Assembly (NCBI GenBank): GCA_965116015.1 | Contig: OZ220477.1 | Location: 496,001 to 560,000, forward strand | Source of the DNA: S5-327 sp965116015 | GTDB lineage: Bacteria > Chloroflexota > Dehalococcoidia > Lucifugimonadales > Australimonadaceae | Reading direction: 5' to 3' | DNA length: 64,000 nucleotides | Shown: positions 51,901 through 55,158 of the stretch, in pieces | Position numbering within the stretch: position 1 is the first letter of the stretch | How the letters are laid out: every line of letters starts with the position of its first letter | Program-made: the position numbers and the translations under genes | The notes under the pieces: generated by a model | Databases searched by the model: none | Seen by the model: the letters and a program-made list of their open reading frames with translations, nothing else | Told to the model about the DNA's origin: nothing

Positions 51901-52348
51901 ACTCGGGCGTGAAGATTCCCCAAGCCAACCTTCTATCGGGATCACGCAACCAGAGGCCTACGCTGACTGATCCGACGCCGGGAGCCAGACTTATCTCAAG
52001 ATGGCTCCCCCGACCGGTTACGACGGACTCTGCGCTACCCTTCGAATTGGAGGTTTTATTCGGGTCGGCGCCTTTGTACCATGCCTGAACAGTTCCATCA
52101 CTAGTGTTGAGCCAGGCTGTGAAGTCGGTTCCAGGTTGCTGCTGCGCTTGCGCAGGCGGGGGAGCGAGGGTTGCGGCGAAGAGGAGGAGGAGCGCGGCGG
52201 CGAGGGGGGCGATCCAGAGCCGGCTCCCGCCTGGGCGGAGGGCGCCGCCTAGCGGCTCCAGGATGGCGAAGGGAGCGTTGCGCACAGGGCCGTTGCTTGA
52301 AGCGAACTGCCTCGCAGCTGAGAGCAGGAACTTGCTTTTTCTGGGCAT
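33905..52348 (-). CDS. Giant multidomain surface protein with FN3, Calx-beta-like and Ig-like repeats and Thr-Pro stalks
   Basis: An uninterrupted frame of 6,147 residues from ATG 52348. A long signal peptide (hydrophobic core about 44-62, likely cut after AQA) is followed by two FN3 domains (about 285-490) and Calx-beta-like modules (490-1165). FN3 recurs near 1170-1265, 2195-2490, 3940-4150, 5115-5205 and 5560-5645. Ig/cadherin-like units with the DGNGNSDSQEVVITV ending, and further Calx-beta units with NETFTVTI, fill much of the rest. Four near-identical 107-residue units lie at about 4690-5113. Thr-Pro stalks occupy about 3490-3620, 5413-5557 and 5650-6107. A C-terminal transmembrane helix (about 6115-6140) and the tail GRRGQS anchor it. 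It is probably an adhesin or envelope fibre; no enzymatic domain was recognised. I rejected starts upstream, which would run through the tRNA gene. Confidence 0.85.
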   Translation of the reverse strand: MPRKSKFLLSAARQFASSNGPVRNAPFAILEPLGGALRPGGSRLWIAPLAAALLLLFAATLAPPPAQAQQQPGTDFTAWLNTSDGTVQAWYKGADPNKTSNSKGSAESVVTGRGSHLEISLAPGVGSVSVGLWLRDPDRRLAWGIFTPEFGGSDGHDGSTQLVLRNATVILHPGRPILTPPPNRTVALPPGQSTVLVCFTLQEALYLGKDWLKATGREYTETAGERTIGINLRSNIPGVRTGRGVNLHPCANLSAGRNWITWEWGGAHTTAAAARATTTITVVNAAARPSNLITARGDGQVTLSWSRHPNAAITKWQARWKRSGAAWPADSRGGGWTDIPNSNAGTTSHTVTGLTNFSAYRFQVRAFHGGPGVPSYEVSSTPFYRAKAATNLKAVPIVTSRGRLGFRLTWSNPSDDSRTRWRMVYKPDSPRSVSTTVHIHHGETSYTIDNFDAGYTGDWVVTLYALNSVGGSTQQGEPATTRVTIASPGIVVSGPSGGILPADDPEDKKVPINEGATLDLNVSLTARPADDLTVTLFTYNVSLIRLSKASLAFTPANWSVPQKVVATAPSDEDTEDTEGAAIRFSVGRAHQTSGFAGVSDQISFKIVDTTPTLTLATNPPSVAEGNPIRLTVTSNQNRTGVLPVRLTLSATSGDFNADDIKGALTQTVNADFGSSPSKTGIALIPTLRDFRATEGTERYSIFLEDVAGYVVGSSRRVSGELRDAPAPPGVFTSASELTVAEGGSASYTVGVYTAPVGGDITITVSGASGDVSVDKSRLTFTAQNWQTPQRITVSAGSDDDAIDDPAVTLAHTPSGGGYDSVTAPSVEVTIEEDDEQGFTLRPTSLTITEGASAGYDVSIHSQPSGPVTIAITGASGDVLLDETQLIFTPQNWRTAQRVTVTANEDDDAVKDDGVALVHTASGADYGSLPPQRLTVEITETDTAGLTLSTNAITLKEEERASYTVQLSSQPSALVTITITGATENLTIFPESFNIPPFLWNTPREILVFAEQDGDASPNPDVTLTHTASGGDYNRLTGEVVISITETTPTLTLQATPAPVTEGTPIALTLTSNKPLTGLLPVSLSLADREASGFTAADILGPLIARDDLADFGSEPSTTGLLLIQTNPDRDASEGQEQYTITLNDSRHYAVGDDIAVDGVLNDGPSATPPPASPANLTASPGSRAVTLSWDDPGDETITRYQWRDADDLVWSDIPGSDKDTTEHTVRGLHTEETYHFQVRAVNNSGYSEASAEVSATPLSVELWIASITEASAEGGAITVKLAGTEPTLEDQSLNVLLTLLPTNNSAFDANDIVGRVPQLLATTDFAPSSSVENQLEASASIAVRDDLVVEKEETFRVRLDRGPNSDYTPSTTKSTTADSKLTDNDTATVGLGETAIEVVEGTPLRVDVAISAPASFSVTGTVTLAGVSGSDPADDFASTTTNFTISPRARSGVATFAPKTPGAGDRSYSATRKYAATVALAAGSPSSLTASSASQGIIVPDNSSPPSGTPRLSLGSASRTAVSVAEGSSFATSVCSDVAVAQALPFTLSLAGHVSAADFTGGLTHTASIKPGASQNCEVVQIQTVDDSVVDGLDDFTLTINSGAGYVVVWNERRRSGAINDNDTATVSFEGGPFKLAEGSRATLKVVASNAADQNINGWIGLSGDFLRPDFTMPAARFSIPAGALEAEALFEPIFPGGDGVGAAERRYKAAIMLNNPPAGVTAGADTTITVTDDALPTLSLAGDPATATEGASGTGATISVELTLDRPSTDSLNVAFAFSGVDESDIVGGLTQTRTLQFTTTAGRTSATATFQVADDNIVEPEETYTIALERRSAYAPASTTVSGTIADNDTAVLTLETDPPKATEGASISLVVTSDKIVSESLNVSVTLSDRRASGFDENDITGALTQTFPANFGGARTATIMIPTAADGLDEPEETYTVTLNDTADYDIGSDVAVNGAIEDGDESPVLDPIDDITLKLGQSVVITASATDGDADTITYQWSRADGETNPPFPLGVTLDKARFAFITESTGVYTMTVTASDGKGNSDSESVTITVVAAATVSVPATASAVEGGNAVITVTASDAFGTGVDLEVSYSDGSATGAANPANGDYDNDAATTVEFSASETTKDITVPITDDAEAEGAETFTVTIALRASGGGSSGPSVGNPGFVIPLKLPPGYVFGNTTTTVTIAASDAPAKPANFAATSGNEEVTLSWDDPSDASITSWEFQQNEDGGAYGAWTAISGSDATTTTHTVASLTNGVEYGFKIRAVNVGGNGAESDEKTATPNPPAPDQPTSLAAAAGDAQVTLVWDDPEDASIIKWQVQRKESGGNYGAWTDIASPNLSGSGLRIHTVASLTNGTEYSFKVRAVSVSGNSPGSAEATATPTAETAAPGKPSGFAAAPGNRAVKLSWENPRNPGISRWEYQQKEAGAAAYGQWTRIPSSDWETTSHIVANLTNGAEYSFKIRAVNPGGNSPASDEATATPIVPELWLLATSGEEESGALQVTIASSDQTLAGTTLDVGLTLAADGDSGFAASDVQGALAQTLTTTTFQTVAGQTQATASFTVNDDDVVEGDESYSVALNSSTAYTVSTALARPAAVNGTLDDDDTATVELQSPYNATIGGRASATEVAEGTALRIDVTMSARASFDVSGVVTLSGVAGSDPAGDFESITASFEIPAGSVSVQALFPPKTRATGDGAYNAARAYTAAVALSEDVPSAIAASTASHRVNVIDNTAPTAGTVTLSFGDQAASCASNAGVREGTNLVVPLTSSIAVSGSLTVSVLVVFDYGGLISNKLTSRTLSTTSFNGGVSASITLQPDDDVVEFGGSEVTIYMRSGSAYAFQQGASYDCQLTEDDTATLTLETAPADVIEGESISLNVTSDTTAMGDVDVSLTLSDRGSSGFDANDIPGTLTQTFTTTFAGGKTGAASIPTTGDSLDEGSSETYTITLNDTDDYDIGSDVSVNGAIADNDNSPILAELDDVTLKAGQDVDITASATDADSDTISYVWTRDASETTPSIPDGTDLEVARLAFTTTTAGTYTMTVTASDGNGNSDSQEVLITVSSTNTVYVPAKLSVNENAGNATVTITTTAAFGQSVTLSIAYSDSSAAGANNPSNGDYDNDAVSSVTFSDSDTSKNINIPITNDGLDESNETFTVTISGSLPAGYALGNATTTITITDDDNSPVLSPITAPTVKAGQDVDITASAADADSDPISYSWTRKDGETIPAIPARTDLNSARLNFTATLPGTYTMTVAASDGNGNSDSQEVVITVSPAETVSVPTTLSVNENVGNAAVAITSTAAFGQSVTLNIAYSDSSATGANNPSDGDYDNDAVSSVTFSNADTSKNINIPITNDALDESNETFTLTISGSLPAGYVLGNPTTTITITDDDNSPVLDPITAPAVEAGQDVDITASATDADSDPISYSWTRKDGETIPAIPGGTDLEVARLAFTTTTAGTYTMTVTASDGNGNSDSQEVVITVTAAPTPTPAPTDTPTPVPPTPTDTPTPVPPTPTDTPTPLPPTPTDTPTPAPPTPTDTPTPAPPTPTDTPTPLPPTPTDTPTPALPTPTDTPTPAPPTPTDTPTPLPPAPTDTPTPVPDPTNTPTHTPTPTPSAPITLSIADVTAPEDGAFAFTVSASRPPQSPLAFKYTVTAEGGDTATTGSDFTEVKTATSAMIAANARTASITVTVTDDDLDEDNETFTVTLSDPPPGVTITDATAVGTITDDDNSPVLDPITAPTVKAGQVVDITASAADADSDPISYVWTRKDGESTPAIPDGTDLEVARLAFTTTTAGTYTMTVSASDGNGNSDSQEVVITVSATDKVYVPETLTVEEDTSSAVVAITTTAAFGESVTFNIAYSGDAKAGEDYLASVKSVTFNSTETTKDITIPLIDDNLGEPAETFTVAITAADSLPAGFTLGNATATITIAASDHPLAPAGLTAVGGNRSVTLSWEDPNDPFITAWQLQQKEGGGSYGAWTNIAGSGATTTTHIVSSLTNGQTYAFKLRAVNDAGAGAESAEVTAIPGVPTPTPTHTPTPTPEPPTPTHTPTPTPTPTPIPTPAAPTGLSATAGDTQVTLAWTNPNDATITGYQIRQRKGSDAWSEWTDIDPSDASTVMYTVTGLENGASYRFRIRAVNPGGESGQSSSVTAAPKPEPTPTPTPSAPEPPTPTPTPVQPPTPTPTHTPTPTPVQPPTPTPTHTPTPVPTLELQPTPTHTPTPLPQSGSPTPTPTPASKTVSIPHSMHVTEGTDANAVVPITTTQAFGKQVTFNITYRGSATAGEDYVAVTSVTFGASDTTKNITIPITDDMLVENQPYGESLAITITTTQLPPGFTIIRNRTFITILDNNNDNAPVLKAIDDIYVRTGQTVDITASATDADGDDITYEWSKRPIRGEVQLDFPADTDLNSARLTFTAPNTNGKYLMQVIASDEHGNEGKRETFRITVTSGAITLTANKTTITEGDSGKTDITITATLSQTPTTATGSTPSLGFALSFLNSGLDGSATYSRIDGTSCSSPSAGADVCFLTGQRFFWVPEGKSSVTLEYFGILGDELDEINETVEVTVHAGRSTTSWAPGALTLTIVDDDASPVLEEIADVTVMAGQTVDVTASADDADGDAVTYAWTRKAGETTPAIPNGTTLDAARLTFVSTTAGTYTMTVTANDGNGNSDSQEVLITVNPPNPTVTVSESTLTVTEGSSGTYSVKLGAQPSANVTITVAGASGDVTVEGSPLTFTQANWNSAQTITVNASHDLDAVSDPTVTLTHSASGGGYGSVSIDSVTVTVAEDDTAGVTLSESALTVTEGGSKTYTVKLDTQPSANVTITVAGMSGDVTVEGSPLTFTQANWSAAQTITVNASHDLDAVSDPTVTLTHSASGGDYGSVSINSVTVTVTEDDTAGVTLSESALTVTEGSSGTYTVKLDTQPSANVTITVAGMSGDVTVEGSPLTFTQANWNSAQTITVSASHDLDAVSDPTVTLTHSASGGDYGSVSINSVTVTVTEDDTAGVTLSKYALTVTEGSSGTYTVKLDTQPSANVTITVAGASGDVTVEGSPLTFTQANWNATQTITVNAAEDTDKITDPDVTLTHSASGGDYSSVSIDSVVVSVDENDAPDKPTGLTAEAGNGSVTLSWDDPSDSSISSWQYRQRRGSGSFGNWMDIAGSDAETTSHVLTPLQNGVRYRFRIRAVNDGGSSPASDIASATPIATVSVPAALTVNENVGNATITITTEAAFGQSVTFNIAYGGSSATGANDPNNGDYDNDAITSITFSDSDTTKNINIPITNDGLDESNETFTVTISASLPTGYVLDNATTTITITDDDNSPVLSPITAPSVEAGQDVDITASATDADSDPISYVWTRKTGESIPAIPVDTDLEVARLAFTTTTAGTYTMTVTASDGNGNSDSQEVVITVTAAPTPTPTHTPTPEPPTPTPTPTHTPTPEPTATNTPTPEPTATNTPTPEPTATNTPTPEPTATNTPTHTPTPEPPTPTSTPTHTPTPEPTATNTPTPEPTATATNTPTPEPTATNTPTPEPTATHTPTPEPPTPTPTHTPTPIPKPAAPTRLSATAGNAQITLAWTNPNDATITGYQIRQRKGSAAWTAWTDIDPSDASTVMYVVTGLDNGSRYRFRIRAVNPGGESDQSRAVSATPNPPPTPTPTPTHTPTPEPTATHTPTPLPTDTPTPTPTPTHTPTPAPTDTPTPTHTPTPAPTDTPTPTHTPTPVPTDTPTPTNTPTPTPTDTPTPTNTPTPTPTDTPTPTHTPTPAPTGTPTPTNTPTPAPTDTPTPTHTPTPLPTDTPTPTNTPTPLPTDTPTPTNTPTPLPTDTPTPTNTPTPLPTDTPTPTNTPTPLPTDTPTPTNTPTPLPTDTPTPTNTPTPNPTDTPTPTPTHTPTPLPTDTPTPTHTPAPNPTDTPTPAPAPPTPTPTSAPPTPTPTHTPAPPTPTSTPTATPVPGAPTATPTPSGDVSIPGVNITRRATPTPTSPPAPTPTPTPAPLPTPTPTSAPPTATPTSPPEPTSTPTSAPPTATPTNPPEPTSTPTSASPTATPTNPPEPTSTPTSAPPTSTPTTAPQPTSTPTSAPPTSTPITPPEPTPTPSPAPPTATPTPIPEADAGGFAVLPIALGAMALLLIAGGYGAYLYLGRRGQS
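34030..35400 (-). repeat. Tandem repeats encoding the membrane-proximal Thr-Pro stalk
   Basis: From about 34640 to 35300 the repeat unit is 42 bp, encoding 14 residues of the form TDTPTPTNTPTPLP with small variations. The flanking part toward 34030 has longer, looser PTSTPTSAPP-type units. The array forms the wall-spanning stalk next to the C-terminal anchor of the giant protein. Confidence 0.85.
35680..36105 (-). repeat. Tandem repeats encoding a second Thr-Pro stalk
   Basis: Units of about 30 bp encode PEPTATNTPT with variants HTPTPEPPTP. The block lies between an FN3 domain and an Ig-like domain of the giant protein. Confidence 0.8.
37005..38290 (-). repeat. Four tandem 321-bp repeats encoding 107-residue Calx-like modules
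   Basis: The period is 321 bp, measured from a shared GAGAGGGTTA at 37311, 37632 and 37953. Each unit encodes VTLSESALTVTEGSSGTYTV followed by PSANVTITVAGMSGDVTVEG and a shared THSASGGDYGSVSI segment. Near-identity between copies points to recent amplification or gene conversion. Confidence 0.9.
41500..41886 (-). repeat. Tandem repeats encoding an internal Thr-Pro stalk
   Basis: About ten copies of a 33-bp unit encode PTDTPTPAPPT with A/V/L changes. The stalk divides the giant protein between two Calx/Ig-like blocks. Confidence 0.85.
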
Positions 52349-52461
52349 AAACGCTGCTTGCCTTAAAACGCGCGACACGCTCGGGAGGCACTGCGTCCGC
52401 TGCTTCCTCTGAGTGGGACGCCACGACTGGCCAAGATGATTTCGATGCGCAATCGCTCGAA

Positions 52462-52491
52462 ATCTTACATTGCGAGTCTCTTTCCACGCAA
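52462..52491 (-). promoter_or_regulatory. Possible promoter of the giant surface-protein gene
   Basis: On the minus strand TTGCGT (52486-52491) and TAAGAT (52462-52467) are separated by 18 bases, roughly 110 bases before the start codon at 52348. Confidence 0.35.
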
Positions 52492-52523
52492 TACGCGGCG
52501 AGGGATGGGCGGGCGGCCCACGG

Positions 52524-52558
52524 GAGGCGGGGGAGGGGCTGTGGCGGGGGAGGGGCTG
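52524..52558 (-). repeat. Tandem 17-bp repeats abutting the tRNA-Leu(UAG) 3' end
   Basis: Two copies of a 17-bp unit, CAGCCCCTCCCCCGCCA on the minus strand, directly follow the tRNA CCA end. They resemble the last bases of the tRNA itself (CCTCCTTCCCCACCA). Confidence 0.6.
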
Positions 52559-52642
52559 TGGTGGGGAAGGAGGGACTCGAACCCTCATGCCCGAAGGCAC
52601 ATGGTCCTAAGCCATGCGCGTCTGCCGTTCCGCCACTTCCCC
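52559..52642 (-). tRNA. tRNA-Leu (anticodon UAG)
   Basis: On the minus strand the acceptor stem GGGGAAG/CTTCCCC, anticodon stem CATGG/CCATG with loop CTTAGGA (anticodon TAG), a variable arm with the GCC-TTC-GGC hairpin, and the T-arm GAGGG-TTCGAGT-CCCTC make a complete class II leucine tRNA. CCA is encoded. It lies 30 bases after the DDN-type gene and about 210 bases before the giant gene start, all on the same strand. Confidence 0.97.
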
Positions 52643-52671
52643 GGCGGTCTGCGCGTCTGCGCTGTGCCGGC

Positions 52672-53034
52672 CTACTCGAGCGCGTCGACGCGGAAGAGCC
52701 AGCTGCCGGCGACGCGGGCGTCCAGCTGGTCGAGGGCGTTTTCTTTTTCGAGGATGCGCGAGAGGATGAGGCGCTTTTCGTGGGGGTCGCGGATGGGGGT
52801 CGCGCGGGCTGGGAGGTCGATGTGGGCGCTCTGTTTCAGGTGGTAGGTGAACTGGGGGTTGGCGAGGAGGTTGGCGGCCCAGTCGCGCGTTCCGGGGTTG
52901 TTGGAGAGGTATATCTGGCCGTCGAGCTGGCGCAGCCTGACTTCTTTGCGGCGGGGTTTGCCGGTCTTGCGTCCGGTTGTTGTGATGTCGACGAGGCGGT
53001 CGTTCTCGAGGGCGTTGCGGATGTTAGGGTTCAA
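52672..53034 (-). CDS. Deazaflavin (F420)-dependent nitroreductase family protein
   Basis: A 120-residue DDN-type split beta-barrel protein. The signature TTGRKTGKPRRKEVRLRQLD binds the cofactor phosphate, and the middle block IYLSNNPGTRDWAANLLANP matches the family's core. Members use F420 (or in some branches FAD/FMN or heme) to reduce quinones or nitro compounds. It lies just downstream of a VOC-family gene on the same strand, with about 50 bases between them, and 30 bases upstream of a tRNA. Whether this organism makes F420 cannot be told from the window. Confidence 0.82.
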   Translation of the reverse strand: MNPNIRNALENDRLVDITTTGRKTGKPRRKEVRLRQLDGQIYLSNNPGTRDWAANLLANPQFTYHLKQSAHIDLPARATPIRDPHEKRLILSRILEKENALDQLDARVAGSWLFRVDALE

Positions 53035-53082
53035 GGGGGCGTTCTCCTGCGGGGGTTTGGCGTTGGGGGAGGGGAGTGGTCT

Positions 53083-53475
53083 CTACCGGGCTGCGGAGCT
53101 TGGGGTGGTGTAGGTGTGGGTGATGACTTCCCAGACGTGTCCGTTCTCGCACTCGAAGTAGAAGCCGCGCCCCATGTGCTTGTGGTTGATCTCGCCGTCT
53201 GCGCGGGAGCGGGGGCCGCTGCCGAAGGCGACTCCTTCGTTCTTCACGCGCTGGAGGATGGCGTCGAACTCGTCGTCGGAGGCGAGGAAGGCGTAGTGGT
53301 TCGCGCGGGGGTCGTCGGAGTCGTCGAAATCGAGGGTGAGTTTGTCGTTGATCCTGACGGGGGCGAAGTGTCCCCAGGGGCCGTCGTAGCTGAGGCCGAA
53401 GATGCGGGCGATGAACTGGGCGGATTTCACCTTGTCGCGGGCGGGGACTATGGTGTGGTCGAGTTGAAGCGGCAT
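53083..53475 (-). CDS. VOC family (glyoxalase/bleomycin-resistance/dioxygenase fold) protein
   Basis: A 130-residue protein with paired beta-alpha-beta-beta-beta modules. It starts LQLDHTIVPARDKVKSAQF, with the first metal His in LDHT, and continues to NHYAFLASDDEFDAIL, where a second His sits, and GRGFYFECENGHVWEVIT, with the Glu/His-containing final strand. A good Shine-Dalgarno (AAGGAGGAG) precedes ATG 53475. VOC proteins of this size include glyoxalase-like lyases and extradiol-type enzymes; the substrate is unknown. It is probably co-transcribed with the DDN-type gene and divergent from the amidohydrolase. Confidence 0.85.
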   Translation of the reverse strand: MPLQLDHTIVPARDKVKSAQFIARIFGLSYDGPWGHFAPVRINDKLTLDFDDSDDPRANHYAFLASDDEFDAILQRVKNEGVAFGSGPRSRADGEINHKHMGRGFYFECENGHVWEVITHTYTTPSSAAR

Positions 53476-53635
53476 AGCGGGCTCCTCCTTAGTTTTGTTG
53501 TTCGTCGTACGTTGGGTTCAGACTATCTAGAGGATACGCCCTACCGGGATTCTTGCGCGCTCTGAGGCGGGGGAGGGGCTGCGGACTGCTCCTGTGGCGG
53601 GCTCGTGGTAGAGTTCGGGGCAGCCCGTTCTGAGG

Positions 53636-54643
53636 ATGAGCCGGATGATCATCGATATGCATACACATATTGTGCCGCAGGATTTCCCGTTCGCGCCCGA
53701 TCGCGCGTCTGGGGAGGGCTTTCCGCGTATGGAGCCGAAGGACGGGGAGCGTTCGGCCATCGTTATTGGGGGGCGGGAGTATCGCACGGTGCGCGACGTG
53801 TGCTGGGACGCTTCGAAGCGGGCGGCGGAGATGACGGGGGAGGGAACGGACAGGCAGGCGCTGTCGCCGTTGCCGGAGCTGTTGATGTATCACCTTGATC
53901 CGCAGGATGGGGCGGATCTGGCGCGGCATCTGAACGAGACGATCGCGGCTATGGTCGCGGCGGAGCCGGATTGCTTCTACGGGTTGGGGTCGGCGCCGAT
54001 GCAGGACATCGAGCTGGCAGTCGCGGAGCTGCGGGTGCTCAGGGAGCTGGGGCTGCAGGGAGTGGAGGTTCGCTCGAACATCGAGGGGAGGAGTCTGGGG
54101 GAGGAGCGATTCCGTCCGTTCTTCCGGGAGGCGGCGTCGCTGGGATTGGCGGTGTTCGTTCACGCGAATCGTCCGACGTTCGCGGAGAGGCTTGCGCATA
54201 TTCCGTCTGTTGTGGCGGACGCGCCTTTGGGGTTTCCGATCGAGTCGGGGCTGGCGGGGGCGTCGATCATCTGGAGCGGACTTCTGGAGGAGTTGCCGGA
54301 GTTGCGGGTGTGCGTAAGTCATGGAGGGGGTGTTCTGATGCAGCTGCTGGCGCGGAGCGATGAGAACTGGCGGACGCGGGAGGGGGTTCGGAAGCTGCTT
54401 CCGCGCGCGCCGATGGAGTACGCGGCGATGCTGTACTACGACGATATGGCGTTCGGGACGGCGCCGCTGCGTTATCTGATCGATCAGGCGGGGGCGAGCC
54501 AGGTGATGGTTGGTTCGGACTGGCAGGGGGCGGGGCCGAAGACGCCGCCGGCGGAGGAGGAGTTCGCGGCGCTGGGTCTGAGCGCGGGGGAGCGGGATCT
54601 TATCGGCTGGCGGAACGCTCTGCGGTTCCTGGGAGCGGAGTGA
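53636..54643 (+). CDS. Amidohydrolase 2 family protein (ACMSD-like)
   Basis: A 335-residue TIM-barrel metallo-hydrolase or decarboxylase. The metal-binding HxH is MHTH (His9, His11); further ligands are in VFVHANRP (about residue 176), SHGGG (about 226) and GSDWQ (about 294). This arrangement matches 2-amino-3-carboxymuconate-semialdehyde decarboxylase-type enzymes, which remove CO2 from aromatic-ring cleavage products or related acids. A second in-frame ATG at 53645 is possible. It sits in a catabolic stretch with VOC, DDN and Rieske genes, consistent with ring-compound degradation, but the substrate cannot be named. Confidence 0.88.
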   Translation: MSRMIIDMHTHIVPQDFPFAPDRASGEGFPRMEPKDGERSAIVIGGREYRTVRDVCWDASKRAAEMTGEGTDRQALSPLPELLMYHLDPQDGADLARHLNETIAAMVAAEPDCFYGLGSAPMQDIELAVAELRVLRELGLQGVEVRSNIEGRSLGEERFRPFFREAASLGLAVFVHANRPTFAERLAHIPSVVADAPLGFPIESGLAGASIIWSGLLEELPELRVCVSHGGGVLMQLLARSDENWRTREGVRKLLPRAPMEYAAMLYYDDMAFGTAPLRYLIDQAGASQVMVGSDWQGAGPKTPPAEEEFAALGLSAGERDLIGWRNALRFLGAE

Positions 54644-54746
54644 GGGGGAGCGCAGGGGAAGGCTCCGGCGGCTGGCCGCAGGCCATCGCGCCGGGGAGGC
54701 GCCGGTCGGTCGGCGGGTTGGGGAGCTGAGCGGGGGCCGCAGAGCT

Positions 54747-54992
54747 CTACGCCCGGCTCTCGCCGAGGTGCGAGGATGTGCGGCCGGGGCCGACGAATCT
54801 GTCGCCGTCGATGGTGGCGATGTCTTCGGCGGGGAGGGAGGCTTCGTCGCCTACAGCGGCGGAGGCGCCGCCGAGGACTTCGATGTAGCGCACGCTGGCC
54901 GTTGCGCCGTCGGCGCTGGCCGCCAGCAGCTCGACTACGTCTCCGCTAACTGTGACGAGGCGGACGCCCGCCTCGAGGCCTTGCACGTTCAT
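54747..54992 (-). CDS. Small protein of unknown function
   Basis: An 81-residue open frame with GGAG 7 bases before ATG 54992. The sequence is soluble and acidic, with alternating hydrophobic strands (VRLVTVSGDVVELLAAS, TASVRYIEVLG, EDIATIDGDRFV) that suggest a small beta-barrel or SH3-like fold. I recognise no family. It sits between an amidohydrolase and a Rieske oxygenase gene, oriented like the latter. The start context and plausible strand pattern are why I list it. Confidence 0.5.
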   Translation of the reverse strand: MNVQGLEAGVRLVTVSGDVVELLAASADGATASVRYIEVLGGASAAVGDEASLPAEDIATIDGDRFVGPGRTSSHLGESRA

Positions 54993-55158
54993 AGCGCGAC
55001 TCCGAGTTTAATCTGTGGTTCCTTTCGTCGTTCCTCGTTCCTTGCCCTTAGCCCTTACTCTTCCCTTACTCTTCGCGCGCGCTCTCACTTCTTGTCGCCT
55101 TGCACGGAAGGGAGCCGGCGCGCCCGGTTGCTCTCTCCCGGAGGGCTGGCGGGGGCGG

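Noticed and set aside
52349..52600. Extension of the giant gene upstream to 52600
   Set aside because: The frame stays open but would run through tRNA-Leu(UAG) and low-complexity sequence. The ATG at 52348 is followed by a proper signal peptide.
26947..52600. A single integrated genomic island ending at tRNA-Leu(UAG)
   Set aside because: A tRNA at one edge is suggestive, but I found no integrase gene and no direct repeat of the tRNA end near 27 kb.
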